From Methanosarcina sp. UBA289 (GTDB lineage: Archaea; Halobacteriota; Methanosarcinia; Methanosarcinales; Methanosarcinaceae): a stretch of 64,000 bases of DNA. Positions 1-9,633 of the stretch are shown one piece after another. The notes beneath the pieces are model-generated. The model worked only from the letters and a program-made list of their open reading frames with translations, did not search any database and was not told the origin of the DNA. Positions within the stretch are counted from its first letter, which is position 1. Every line of letters starts with the position of its first letter. The stretch covers positions 248,001-312,000 of the forward strand of contig DAKJ01000018.1 of NCBI GenBank assembly GCA_002496565.1. Direction: 5' to 3'. A program made the translations under genes and the position numbers.

Positions 1-436
1 AGTTATATTAATAAGCGTTTTAATCATCAGCCTGCCGTTTTTTTCTATGTTTCTTTGTGTAGATCCAAGATGTAATACACAGTTCTCACAGTCTATTCCT
101 TATTATTACCAGCTGACATTGATAAGTACACACGTACTCCATATATGTGTGTTTATGCTTTGTTTGTACCTAATACTACTATTTAAGCCCAAAATTCCAG
201 TACTGCAAAGAATAGGAGAATACTCTTATGGAATATATTTAGTTCATGCGATTTTTCATAACTTCCTCATTATAGATGTATTTCCTAAATTTTCCATTTT
301 GTCCATGAACCTATTGTACTACGCTATTTTATTTCCAGTAATGCTGGTAGCGAGTTATTACACAGTAAAACTAATGCTAACTAACAATCTCACAACTTAT
401 ATCATCACGGGAAAGTTATATTCCTATCGGCACTAG
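1..436 (+). CDS. Acyltransferase-3 family membrane protein, C-terminal part (cut by window edge)
   Basis: The reading frame is open from base 2 through the first ATG at 47 and ends at a stop at 434-436, so this is the 3' end of a longer gene. The visible part holds about three to four hydrophobic membrane segments. Residues reading GEYSYGIYLVH match the late conserved motif of acyltransferase-3 (OafA/YrhL-like) proteins, integral membrane enzymes that O-acetylate sugars or lipids. Substrate cannot be inferred. A different polytopic membrane family is possible because the N-terminal catalytic His region lies outside the window. Confidence 0.6.
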   Translation, partial: VILISVLIISLPFFSMFLCVDPRCNTQFSQSIPYYYQLTLISTHVLHICVFMLCLYLILLFKPKIPVLQRIGEYSYGIYLVHAIFHNFLIIDVFPKFSILSMNLLYYAILFPVMLVASYYTVKLMLTNNLTTYIITGKLYSYRH

Positions 437-837
437 TGTCTCTCCAATCTTCAAAAATTTAACTACTATAAATAGTTATAACCTACTTTATACAATATTT
501 TATAGATTACTCAACATAGAGTTTATCCTATTCGATTTGGTTTGTACCATGAACGTACACAAAAAATTGGAAAGTGTTTCCCTAGAAAATAAAGGAATAA
601 AATAAATAAAAGGATAATAAAAATTTTGAAGTATTAAAAAGAATAGAATAACAAAATTTGGGAAGCTAATAAAGTAAAAAAATACGGAAGAACGGGATTA
701 TAAAAAGGCAAATATTTTAAAGAAGATTAGATTACAGAAGAAGTGGGATTATAATAAGAACATAAACATAGAATAAAGGAAACTAAACGTAAAAAGAAAT
801 AAAAATGAGGAAAAGTTAAAGCTACTGCTTCATCTTT
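437..837. other. AT-rich gap, no gene seen
   Basis: Very A-rich spacer between convergent genes. No RNA gene, credible ORF or long inverted repeat was seen. Confidence 0.5.
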
Positions 838-1245
838 TCAGGCTGTAACATCCTTTCTAATAATGTAAGCAACCATCTCAGGATTAAGTTTGCTTTCCCT
901 TGAGACCTTTTCCTCAATAGCCTCAGTGGATTTTCCTTCAATTTTCAGTTCTCTTATTTCTTCAATTATTGACGAAGGAATACGGTAGTACTCGTTTATG
1001 TCCTTCCTGTGGCCCCATACATCGCCTTCTATGAGCTGGATACGCTGCATTTCAAGGAACATTTCTATGGACTTTGAGACGGTGCGCCTGTAAGATTTCG
1101 GAAGCTGTATGACCTCAATCTTAGGACAGTTCTCAACCAGTGAAAAAATATCCTTGTTTGAAGGCCTGAAGGCCAGATGCACTATTCTCTCATTTGGATT
1201 CAGTGTAAAGATTTCTTCTCTTGAACTCACAACCCTTATTTTCAA
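838..1245 (-). CDS. DUF1699 family protein
   Basis: A 135-residue soluble protein starting MKIRVVSSREEI. It closely resembles the protein encoded at 8953-9408: both share an R-V-V-[ST]-S-R-[ED]-E-I start, the phrase VHLAFRPS, a QLP motif, an IEGDVWGH / IKGDVSGH motif, and a C-terminal helical part. I recognise the family as DUF1699, small proteins found in Methanosarcinales with no known function. The two copies lie on either side of the mtp methyltransferase genes, both on the minus strand. No catalytic motif is evident; a regulatory or structural role is only a guess. Confidence 0.75.
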   Translation of the reverse strand: MKIRVVSSREEIFTLNPNERIVHLAFRPSNKDIFSLVENCPKIEVIQLPKSYRRTVSKSIEMFLEMQRIQLIEGDVWGHRKDINEYYRIPSSIIEEIRELKIEGKSTEAIEEKVSRESKLNPEMVAYIIRKDVTA

Positions 1246-1921
1246 AGTTTAACCTCCAGATTTATCTATTTTTTTCACTTGATAGTAAAAAATTCTTCAT
1301 TAAATATTTTTCTATAATTACCGGAATCATTTAAAAAGAACATCTATTTTTGTTCTTTCAGGAATTTTGCAAGATTTCAATCTAGGCAATAAAAATCAAT
1401 ATGTGGAACAGTATTTTTAGTGAAACTTAACGAAATATTTAAGAATATTTTGCAGGTAACTTGAAGAAGGAATTAGCAGAAAAATCAGAATTTTGTTAGG
1501 AGATAATTTATTTTACGCAGGTCAGGGCAAGTTTAATATCCAATAGATTAACTTTTGTAAAGTAAACTAGTATTTATCAATAATTTGACATTTATTAATA
1601 ATTTAACTTTTATTAAATAATAGAACTTTGGTTTAAGGATTTACCCTTTGTCAAATAAGTAAGCTTTTATTAAAATGGCATGAATTTTATAAGAAAGTTA
1701 ATTTTAATCTATATTAAAAATTATACCCAAAGTTAAAATTTTCTTTAAGCTTGTAAATAAATAGGTCTACTATCATGAGGTAGAAACTTAAGAAAAAGAA
1801 GGAAAAGGAATTCAGGAAAAGGAAAAAGAACAAAGGACCCAAGAGTGATTGGAACAAAATAGAGAATCCAAAAAATGAATCGACTCCAGAATGTCCCGAT
1901 AAAACTTCAAAAGCTAACAGA
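1246..1921. other. AT-rich gap with degenerate short repeats
   Basis: Upstream of the DUF1699 gene and downstream of msrH. Around 1545-1680 short variants of a TTTATTAATAATTTAAC-like motif recur in a loose tandem pattern. No RNA gene or credible ORF was seen. Confidence 0.4.
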
Positions 1922-2782
1922 TCAAAACATATTGGTCTTTGTAATATTGTATCCGGTGACTTCCATTTTTTCGGTATCATGGTCGATATAAACCATGTTT
2001 GAGATACTGGAATAATAAGTAAAAAGTTCCTGGCCCCATTTAAGAGCACTTTTTTCGTAGCTTATTAAAGTAGTCCCATCAAACCTTCCTTTCTTGTCAA
2101 AAAGCCAGAGGGCCATAAAGGTATCCGTGACAACAAGAGTAAGCGGTCCAATATGCCCACTACGAATGGAAATGCTCATATGTTCATGAGACAAGAAACA
2201 TTTAAACTGTTCAGGGAAATCATCTAGAAATTTATAAAAAATCAACTCAGTAAATACAACCGATATTTTGCAATTATTTTTGAGAAGTTTTGAAAACAGA
2301 CTTACAGTCTGAGGTTGGAAGGTAGAACTGGTCATCATAATATGTTTAGAATTAATGAGATTGTCAACAAAAGTCGGATGGAATTCGAAAAGACAATCAC
2401 GATCAGCTACCAGAAGTTCGCAGTGCGTCAGATTCCCAATCCGCTTCCTCATATGATAGGGGATTTCACTAAGGTCACGTGTCTCCCAGTATTCATGATT
2501 TTCCGCATAAATATTTACAATATTGAGGAACTCTTCAATTTTTTCAACAATAAGAGCTCCCATATCTGAAAGTTTATATACATCCTCTGCGGAATCGTAA
2601 GTAACTAGGTCCCATTTAAGAAGCTTCTTAATCTGGGGCATCAATGCACTTGAACTAACATCAAGTGCATCCTTGATTTCATCTATTTTCTTAGGTCCTT
2701 CCCTTAACAATAGAACCAGTACATTTTTTCTTTTTTCAGAGAAGAAGATTGTTTTTATTAGGCATGAAGGGTCCAATCTCAA
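1922..2782 (-). CDS. msrH: Winged-helix regulator of the methyltransferase genes, MsrH-like (HTH + FilR1/DUF1724)
   Basis: 286 residues. The N-terminus (about 10-80) is an ArsR-like winged helix (KRKNVLVLLLREGPKKI, then a recognition-helix region around DVSSSALMPQIKKL). The remainder (about 120-270) is the FilR1/DUF1724 domain typical of the Methanosarcina Msr regulators of methyltransferase genes. It is the last gene of an mtpC-mtpA-mtpP-msrH order. In M. acetivorans the published mtpCAP-msrH locus has a monocistronic msrH whose product activates mtpCAP for growth on methylmercaptopropionate. Here an 864-bp gap separates it from mtpP, consistent with its own promoter. Assignment rests on domain type plus synteny. 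Confidence 0.8.
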   Translation of the reverse strand: MRLDPSCLIKTIFFSEKRKNVLVLLLREGPKKIDEIKDALDVSSSALMPQIKKLLKWDLVTYDSAEDVYKLSDMGALIVEKIEEFLNIVNIYAENHEYWETRDLSEIPYHMRKRIGNLTHCELLVADRDCLFEFHPTFVDNLINSKHIMMTSSTFQPQTVSLFSKLLKNNCKISVVFTELIFYKFLDDFPEQFKCFLSHEHMSISIRSGHIGPLTLVVTDTFMALWLFDKKGRFDGTTLISYEKSALKWGQELFTYYSSISNMVYIDHDTEKMEVTGYNITKTNMF

Positions 2783-3646
2783 TCACCAGAGTTTATAAAT
2801 GACCTTCAAATCGAAATAACTTCAAACGCAATAAAGCAACGGCATGAATTTCTATAACAAAATAGTCAAGAATTTTAATAATAAAGAATATATATACAGA
2901 TCCAATATTTACAAATTAATATGGAGATCTTATATTAAAAAGATTATTATTTTTGTGTGATCAAAAATAATATAAAACATTAAGACAGAAGATAGTATCT
3001 TTTTTATATTAAGTAAAACTTAAAAACTTTCCTTCAACTTAGAAACCAAATTGAAATTTTTGATACCCGAATTTGTAAAGAGGTCTTTTATGAAAAAAAA
3101 TAATCAGAGATGAATAGATAATTAGTCCAGAATGGCGAAACCTCAAAATGACAAATACTTACGTAGACACTTAGATAGGCACTTGAAAATAGAAAAATAA
3201 ATGCTGCAAAAAAACAATAGATATTATGACTAATTTTTGGAGAATAAAATAGGAAATATAATGACAGTTCCTGTAAAATAAAATTATAGAAACTGCCACC
3301 AGCGTTTAATTTTGTATCCATCTTTACATAGTTAAGTTCACTTTCTTCTTAGGAGGAAGAATCAACCTTATCCTGAAAGGATAAAGTGTAAATAAAACTC
3401 TTCGCTTTTTTGCAGGATTGAATTCACACTTATTTTACAGGACTGGATTTATTTATTACACGGATATAGTATCTGTAATAAGGAACCATTCCTTTACTTC
3501 AATTTTATACTTTTGGGAAAGTAGCTATTCCTACAAATTGAGCGAAGAGCAATTTACCTTGAGTTTTGAGTTTTTACATTGTTGGAAGACCTGTTTAAGT
3601 ACTGGAGACTTTGTTTAAGTACTGAAGATTTAAAGTCATTTAACTT
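2783..3646. other. Gap between msrH and mtpP
   Basis: AT-rich and probably holds the msrH promoter and the mtpP 3' end. A short stem (7-bp arms 3368-3374 and 3378-3384) lies on the mtpP side. Small ORFs here (3088-3321 minus, 3418-3618 plus) lack ribosome sites and recognisable content. Confidence 0.4.
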
Positions 3647-5020
3647 TCACCTATATCTCTGCGTACTTGCAGATGCTTCGTTTATATCATTAACTTTTAC
3701 GGGTACTGCAGCTTCTTCTGAACCTTTCTCTTTAGAGACCAGAAGACAGAGGAATGCAAAAATCATGCATGCGAACATAAGAAGCCAAACAGACTTATAC
3801 TGGGCTACGGAAGCGGTAGTCCCGCTAGGAACTTCCATCATCTTCCCTGTTATGGTCATGAAGATAGCCCCACCAAGGAAGGGGAAAATATTATATGCAC
3901 CTGTTGAGGTTCCTACGATCGATGCAGGGAACCATTCCTTAACCTGGGCATAGGAGACAACAAAGAAACCACCGAAGAACCCGAAAAGGAAGTGAATAAG
4001 GATATAAGCAGTGGTACTTGTAATGTTTCCTGCCTGAGACCAGATTACGCCCCAGAGTACAATATAAACAGCTGTACCTGCAATCAAGACTTTTTTTCTG
4101 GACTTAAGCACCTTGTCCGAAAGGTAACCGGCAATCGGGCAGCCAAAGATCATACCAACTGCAATTAAGGAAAGGATACCTGCAGAAGTTGCATTGTCCC
4201 AACCAAGTACGTCCCTTAAAAAGGGCCCTCCCCAAAGTCCCTGGTAGACCATAAGGCTCCCATACATGAAGAAAAACCAGATTGAAATGGGCCAGAACTT
4301 CATTCCAGCGCTGAAAGTCTGCCTGAGAGCTTCTCCCATGGGGACCTTTGAAACACCCTTTGGAGCAACATAGTTTTCCCCTTTTTCTTGTGCTTCAATC
4401 TCGGCAATAGAAGGACAGCCCATATCCTCAGGCTTTTCTTTTACAAGCGTGAAAATACCAATTGCAAGTAGTACTGAAAAGATCCCAAGCATCAAGAAGA
4501 CCTTTTGCCAGTCTCCGAAGAAAGCAGCCATCATTGCAAGAGGACCTGCAGCACTCAAAGCACCAATGTTTCCGACTGCAAGTAAAACTCCTGACATAGA
4601 GGCAAACTCATTTTTCTTAAACCAGATTGCAAGAACCTTCATTACGGGAATGTAGACCATTCCTACACCGATTCCGATGAGTACTCTTCCAAGAAGAACC
4701 ATTGTGAAGCTAGATGCAACACCTGTAAGGATAGCTCCCAGGGCAGCCAAAAGCGTAAAAACGCCTGCAGTCTTTTTGACACCCCAGATATCAGTAAGAA
4801 TACCACTTGGAAGTTGCATTGCAGTATATGCATAGAAGTAAGCAGAACCAAGAAGCCCTATAGATGCAGCTCCGACTCCGAATGTACTCATAATATCAGA
4901 TGCAACTACTGAAGTAGAAACACGGTGGAAATATACGAAGAAATATGCGAGAGCCAAAATGACAAATACTACCCAGCGATATTTCATTACTTTGCTCACT
5001 TGATCTTGATTTATTCCCAT
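3647..5020 (-). CDS. mtpP: Major facilitator superfamily transporter, MtpP-like
   Basis: 457 residues with a 12-segment MFS profile. The loop after segment 2 carries the MFS signature in the form GILTDIWGVKK, and a second version (GYLSDKVLKSRKK) follows segment 8. The tail is hydrophilic. It follows mtpA on the same strand after a 179-bp gap, completing the mtpC-A-P order of the methylmercaptopropionate operon described in M. acetivorans. By that comparison it imports, or exports products of, the methylated thioether substrate; substrate is inferred from context, not from the sequence. Oxalate/formate-antiporter-like transporters are the nearest general MFS type. Confidence 0.8.
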   Translation of the reverse strand: MGINQDQVSKVMKYRWVVFVILALAYFFVYFHRVSTSVVASDIMSTFGVGAASIGLLGSAYFYAYTAMQLPSGILTDIWGVKKTAGVFTLLAALGAILTGVASSFTMVLLGRVLIGIGVGMVYIPVMKVLAIWFKKNEFASMSGVLLAVGNIGALSAAGPLAMMAAFFGDWQKVFLMLGIFSVLLAIGIFTLVKEKPEDMGCPSIAEIEAQEKGENYVAPKGVSKVPMGEALRQTFSAGMKFWPISIWFFFMYGSLMVYQGLWGGPFLRDVLGWDNATSAGILSLIAVGMIFGCPIAGYLSDKVLKSRKKVLIAGTAVYIVLWGVIWSQAGNITSTTAYILIHFLFGFFGGFFVVSYAQVKEWFPASIVGTSTGAYNIFPFLGGAIFMTITGKMMEVPSGTTASVAQYKSVWLLMFACMIFAFLCLLVSKEKGSEEAAVPVKVNDINEASASTQRYR

Positions 5021-5199
5021 AGCTATCGCTCCCTAGAGCTGTAAATAAAAATAATAAATGAGATAAAGGCATCTAAATTTCAGGCATCCTTTAAAGGAAA
5101 AGCCAGATATTTAGACACTTTTTTTCAGGATGAAAACCCGATAATACTTTGATAATTATTATCTTTGAAACAGCCGTTTTCAAATCTTATAGAACCTGA

Positions 5200-6234
5200 T
5201 CAGAGTTTTTCTGCTGACCAGTCAGCTACAGCTTTGACCCAGGTTTTGAGCCTGTCAGAAGTGCTGAGAGGGGGAGTTCCACAACCAAGCATACTTCCCT
5301 TTGCTCCACCATCAAGGGCTTTCCTAACTGCTCCTGTGATCTGTTCTTCCGTGCCTTCTACCATAAGTAGAGGAGTAAGATTTCCAACAACAGGAACTTC
5401 ACCTGCAATCTTTGTAACTTCACTCATGTTGACTGCCTGCTCAACACTGAGACAATTTGCACCCGTAGCTGACATTCCTTCAACAATAGGAGTAGTATCC
5501 CCACAAATATGAAGTTCCCAAGGGCAACCAAGGGAGTGAACAAAATCTCCAAGCTCCTTTTCCGCTGGAACGCCTATTTCATAGTAGAACTCAGGCATTA
5601 CCAGATTAGGGGACGCGGATGCGTCTGAATAATAAAGAGCATCTGCACCGGCTTCAATACAGGCTCTAGCATAAATCTTGTTAATCTCGAGGGCAACAGA
5701 GATCCATTCCTTCATCTTCTGCATCTGTTTTTCCTTCTGAAGACATTTGATGCTAAGCATGGAAAGATTCTCAGCTCCCATAAGGTCGCCTGCAAGTGTT
5801 ACGGGAGCAACGAGAAAAGCAGTGATAGCTGCATCTGGGAATTTTTCTTTTGCCAGCTTAATAGCATCAAGGGTAGTCTTCACATACTTATCTTCGAGGA
5901 AGTTGTCGTATTTTACCTCTTCTGGCTTACTGAAAAAGCTCCTTACTGAGGGCTGGATATCGATTCTTCCCATTTTTACATCAAGGCCAAGAGCATGAGA
6001 CTCTATAAACATACCAAAAGGCACGACAACGTTGTCAAGCCCGGCATCTGTATGCATGAGACCTGCAGTATTGACCATCATCTCTGCATTCGAGTGGTAA
6101 TCAGGCCAGGAACCTCCGCTTTTCTCGATATATTCCTTGACCATGGTAGAACCTGTAATCGCAGGAATCCTGTCAACCTGTTTTCTGTTAAGCATTGCAA
6201 GGACCCTTTCTTTTGAGGTCATCTCAGCTACCAT
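5200..6234 (-). CDS. mtpA: Methylcobamide:coenzyme M methyltransferase, MtpA-like (MtaA/CmuA family)
   Basis: 344 residues of the uroporphyrinogen-decarboxylase fold used by MtaA, MtbA and CmuA. The zinc ligands that activate the coenzyme M thiol are visible as His242 and Cys244 (HICGD) and Cys318 (GCGTPP). It lies 75 bp downstream of the corrinoid protein gene, so the two very likely share a transcript. By family, it transfers the methyl group from the corrinoid protein to coenzyme M. In the published mtpCAP system no separate substrate:corrinoid methyltransferase was found and MtpA is needed for growth on methylmercaptopropionate. Substrate specificity here is inferred from synteny. Confidence 0.87.
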   Translation of the reverse strand: MVAEMTSKERVLAMLNRKQVDRIPAITGSTMVKEYIEKSGGSWPDYHSNAEMMVNTAGLMHTDAGLDNVVVPFGMFIESHALGLDVKMGRIDIQPSVRSFFSKPEEVKYDNFLEDKYVKTTLDAIKLAKEKFPDAAITAFLVAPVTLAGDLMGAENLSMLSIKCLQKEKQMQKMKEWISVALEINKIYARACIEAGADALYYSDASASPNLVMPEFYYEIGVPAEKELGDFVHSLGCPWELHICGDTTPIVEGMSATGANCLSVEQAVNMSEVTKIAGEVPVVGNLTPLLMVEGTEEQITGAVRKALDGGAKGSMLGCGTPPLSTSDRLKTWVKAVADWSAEKL

Positions 6235-6309
6235 TTATTATCTCCTTTTCTTTTTGTGTTAATATTTGAAGCAAGAATAAGTATTCCTGAAAACAAAACA
6301 TATAGGTAC

Positions 6310-7104
6310 TCAATTCCATCTTTCACATTCAGGCGGGAAATCATTGACAGATGACTTTAACCAGGTTGCTGCACTAGCTGCATCATGGGGGGAAACATCT
6401 GCCCCTACCTGAGAAGCATATTCTGTTGTTACCGGAGCACCGCCAACCATCACCATTACTTTATCCCTTATGCCTTCTTCTTTAAGCATTTTAATAACCC
6501 TTGGCATCTCAGCCATAGTAGTGGTCATCAAGGTGCTCATGGAGATCGCTGTTGCCCTATTTTCCTTTGCAGCTTCAATAAACTTTGAAGCAGGGACGTC
6601 ATTTCCAAGATCAACACAGTTGAAGCCGTTTGCACTTAGCAGGGTTTTTACAAGGCTTTTCCCTATATCATGGACGTCACCCTCAACAGTACCGATAACA
6701 ACAGTCACAGGCTTTGAAGTGTGGCCTTTTTCCCGTTTCAGATAAGGTTCAAGAAGATCCATACCACTATACATTGCACTTGAAGCTATCAGAAGTTGAG
6801 GAACGAAAGCTTCTCCTTGTTCGTATTTCTTACCAATGAGGTTCATGCCCTCAGCAAGTCCCTCGATAAGGGTCTTAAAGGGATCGAGACCAACCTGAAT
6901 TGCCACCCTTGTCCAACCCTGAGCCATTTCTTCCTCACCTTCCATCACGAGAAAAGAGAGTTTTTTAAGAGTGATTGCTTCCAGATCAACTCCCGTTTTC
7001 AAAAGCTTCTGAGTAAGATCTTCGATTTTATCCAGATCCTCATCTTCTGCTGCTTCATCTAGTTCTTCGATTAATCCTTGGACTTCTTCCGGCAAATCCT
7101 CCAT
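6310..7104 (-). CDS. mtpC: Methyltransferase corrinoid protein, MtpC-like
   Basis: 264 residues. An acidic N-terminal extension (about 1-30) precedes the helical cap domain (about 30-125), and then the cobalamin-binding Rossmann domain (about 130-255). The base-off B12 motif DVHDIGK is at 143-149, with His145 as the lower cobalt ligand; GGAPVT follows in the second conserved loop. The start is supported by GAGGTG five bases upstream of the ATG. It is the first gene of mtpC-mtpA-mtpP. Its role is to carry the methyl group on cobalt between substrate and MtpA in the cytoplasm. A close corrinoid paralogue for another substrate cannot be fully excluded. Confidence 0.87.
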   Translation of the reverse strand: MEDLPEEVQGLIEELDEAAEDEDLDKIEDLTQKLLKTGVDLEAITLKKLSFLVMEGEEEMAQGWTRVAIQVGLDPFKTLIEGLAEGMNLIGKKYEQGEAFVPQLLIASSAMYSGMDLLEPYLKREKGHTSKPVTVVIGTVEGDVHDIGKSLVKTLLSANGFNCVDLGNDVPASKFIEAAKENRATAISMSTLMTTTMAEMPRVIKMLKEEGIRDKVMVMVGGAPVTTEYASQVGADVSPHDAASAATWLKSSVNDFPPECERWN

Positions 7105-7665
7105 TTCGACACCTCATAAAATTATACTAATACTCCACATTTAAAGATTCAAGAACTTACAATGCGTACGAAAAATAATTGGGAAACGATCCGGATCTTC
7201 CTGGGTTCTCATAAAAGCAATTTAGTATAAGATTCAAAAATAGATATAGTAACCGTCATCGAAAAAGCGCAGATCTTTAATAAAATGAAAGTTACCTACT
7301 AAAATAAAAAAGGTATTAAAAAATCACTATTATTTAATAAATCAAGTAATAGGCATAAAATTAAAGAGCTGTTTTTCAAAAGAGCCCAGAATAAAAAAGA
7401 AAGGATAGAGAAAAGAGAAAGATCCTTTGAATAGAGAACTCGTGAATTCTGCGAACAGCCCCTTAAAAAAGCTGAACTACTGATTCTTTATCAGGTCGTT
7501 TACAGAATCAACGTAGTTGATTTTTCAATAAGGCATTGATTTTGAAAAAGAAAAAGAAGAGATTATTTTTTTAATTTTCCTTATTCTGTAAAGCGTAAAA
7601 TCACACAACTTTTATAAAATGACATATTCAATATACTTCAGGTATCATTTTGAAGAGGCTCATGC
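7105..7665. other. Divergent intergenic region, mtpC / coiled-coil gene
   Basis: 560 bp between divergently transcribed genes, so it should contain both promoters and the site of MsrH control. Long 5' leaders are usual for Methanosarcina methyltransferase operons. No single TATA/BRE pair stands out enough to place a start site. Confidence 0.4.
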
Positions 7666-8919
7666 ATGGAAGATCCTGTTATCTCAAAAATAAAAAATCA
7701 ATTTGATAAGAAAGGAAATCCGGCAAAGATTCCGCTGATGAGCGGGAAGCAATTTTTTGAAGCCCGATCCGAAGCGGATGGAGTCTACGTTGACAATCTA
7801 AAAAAAGATCCATTCTTACCCTGGAATATTTTTTCAGAATCCGTCAACTGTATAAAGGAAAACGGCGGGAAAGTAAAGAAGGGAAACGCAACAAACTCGA
7901 GATTAGGAGACCCAAATCTTGGCCTAGATACCCTTGAGGGTTATATTGCCAGCAAAGTTTATGACTGCAAGGTAGGCGATGCGGTTTTTAAGAGAATAAA
8001 TGCGGTAGCTTCCGTCCTTGCTTGGGCTGAGATTTGTGAAAACACAAGAGGGCAGATCAGTCTCCTCGAAGAGGAAAAAGAATTGAAGACTTGCGAAAGT
8101 GAAAACGAAATTTCTCCGACTTTTAGCGCAGAAGAGAATAAAGAAAGTCTAAGAATAAATTCATTTTATCTTCATCCTGACAGCAAGCAGACTGAACTGA
8201 GAAATATGGAAATAGAGATTGAAGTAAAAATCCAGAAAATAAAAGAACTTGAAGAGCAGGTTGCAGATAGAGACGAAGAAATAGGCAGGCTAAAAATAGA
8301 GCTTAAAGCACGTGAAAACTTTCTTCTCGAAAAGGATTCGGAACTGCAAGTCCTTCAAGAAAAGTTTACTGATAAGAGTGAAGAAGCCCGACGTCTTGAG
8401 TCCAGGCTCATAGAAAAAGAAGAGGAGCTCGAGGGCTTTACTGAAAAACTAAGGGAAAAAGTGGAAAATATAAAGACCCTTACAGAAGAACTCTCAGCAA
8501 AAGAAAGAGAAATAGAAGAATTTGAGGTAAGTATCTCCATAAAAGATAAAGATCTTAAGACCCTGGCTGAAGAGGTTATTACAAAGGCCGGGGAGATGAG
8601 GAAAATTGAAGAGAAACTTGCCTTGAAAGAAAGAAAAATAAACACTATGGAAAGTATGCTTGCTACAACTGGAGAAAAAGTTAAAAAGCTTGAGAAGCAG
8701 CTCTCAGCCATTGAAGGAGAAGAAAAACTGGCAGTCCAGCTAAGAGAAAAGGAAGAATTTATAAAACAATTAAAAGGAACCCTAGCAAGCAAAGAAGAAG
8801 CATTTTCAAAAGTTAGTGAGGAAAATCGAAAATACCGGATGCAGCAGAAATTAGCATCTGAGGGGTTAAGACAGATAGAAGAACAGAAAGCCTCAAGGAA
8901 ATGGTGGAAACGCCTGTAA
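7666..8919 (+). CDS. Long coiled-coil protein of unknown function
   Basis: 417 residues. Residues 1-130 form a non-repetitive, probably globular part (ending VLAWAEICENTRGQISLL). From about 180 to 405 the protein is an almost uninterrupted coiled coil rich in Glu, Lys and Leu, with recurring blocks such as EEELEGF and KEREIEEF. The C-terminus is basic (SRKWWKRL). There is no signal peptide or membrane segment. GAGG lies ten bases before the ATG. I do not recognise the N-terminal domain. It points away from the mtp operon, and its stop is 33 bp from the convergent DUF1699 gene. A scaffold or SMC-like helper is conceivable but unsupported. Confidence 0.7.
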   Translation: MEDPVISKIKNQFDKKGNPAKIPLMSGKQFFEARSEADGVYVDNLKKDPFLPWNIFSESVNCIKENGGKVKKGNATNSRLGDPNLGLDTLEGYIASKVYDCKVGDAVFKRINAVASVLAWAEICENTRGQISLLEEEKELKTCESENEISPTFSAEENKESLRINSFYLHPDSKQTELRNMEIEIEVKIQKIKELEEQVADRDEEIGRLKIELKARENFLLEKDSELQVLQEKFTDKSEEARRLESRLIEKEEELEGFTEKLREKVENIKTLTEELSAKEREIEEFEVSISIKDKDLKTLAEEVITKAGEMRKIEEKLALKERKINTMESMLATTGEKVKKLEKQLSAIEGEEKLAVQLREKEEFIKQLKGTLASKEEAFSKVSEENRKYRMQQKLASEGLRQIEEQKASRKWWKRL

Positions 8920-8952
8920 GCCACCTGAAGAAGTAAGCCAGAATTATTATAT

Positions 8953-9408
8953 TTAAACTTTGTTCATTCGTGGCCGCTCCGGGCCTGAAGGCAGAAAAGA
9001 GCTATGTAGCAAGTGCAGAATCATATCAGGGCTAATTTTTCTTATATTTATAATTTCACCAATTATTTCTTCCTCGGTTCTTCCTTGAACTTTTAATTCG
9101 TTTATTTTTTCAAGCACGTAAGCAGGTATTACGAAATAATTATTAAGATCGTGCCAGTGCCCGCTGACATCTCCTTTTATCAGATGAATACCTGAAGAAG
9201 TGAGGTACATCTTGATAAATTTAGAAAGTCCTTCGTAGGAAGATGCGGGAAGCTGAAGCAATTCTATCCCGGGACATGTCTTTACCAGACTAAACAGATC
9301 TCGGTCCGAAGGTCTAAAAGCAAGATGTACTGCCTTTTCCTCTGCCTCCAGGCCGGGAATCTCATCCCTGCTTGTTACGACTCTGATGCGTACACTACCT
9401 AGCCCCAT
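8953..9408 (-). CDS. DUF1699 family protein, second copy
   Basis: 151 residues, a clear paralogue of the protein at 838-1245 with the shared VHLAFRPS, QLP and IKGDVSGH motifs. It has a slightly longer N-terminus (MGLGSV before RIRVVTSRDEI) and a different, Pro/Arg-containing tail. It converges with the coiled-coil gene and lies 225 bp past the 3' end of hypF on the same strand. Function unknown. The upstream sequence is AT-rich with no obvious operon partner. Confidence 0.75.
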   Translation of the reverse strand: MGLGSVRIRVVTSRDEIPGLEAEEKAVHLAFRPSDRDLFSLVKTCPGIELLQLPASSYEGLSKFIKMYLTSSGIHLIKGDVSGHWHDLNNYFVIPAYVLEKINELKVQGRTEEEIIGEIINIRKISPDMILHLLHSSFLPSGPERPRMNKV

Positions 9409-9633
9409 TTATGCTCCCTTTCTTATCTAAGCATGTATCATTTATTTAATTTTGTATTTCAGTTTTTCTGATCAAATTTCAGTATAATCATTATATTAAT
9501 ACACGAGATTTACGAAAAAAGAATAAATGAGTAGAGGAATGCTGGAAAGTTTCTAAATCCAAACTTTCTAATGAAAAAATAAACATAGTTACTAAGAAAT
9601 AGAGAGAGAAGTGGATAGGAAAGCTTTTAAAAC

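Noticed and set aside
1714..2049. 111-codon minus frame overlapping the end of msrH
   Set aside because: It overlaps the msrH coding region in another frame, is Phe/Ser-rich and lacks a ribosome site.
3418..3953. Plus-strand frames of 66 and 124 codons near mtpP
   Set aside because: The second is largely antisense to mtpP and neither has a ribosome site or family features.
8355..8924. 189-codon minus Ser/Phe-rich frame
   Set aside because: It is antisense to the Glu/Lys-rich coiled-coil gene, a common artefact of such composition.
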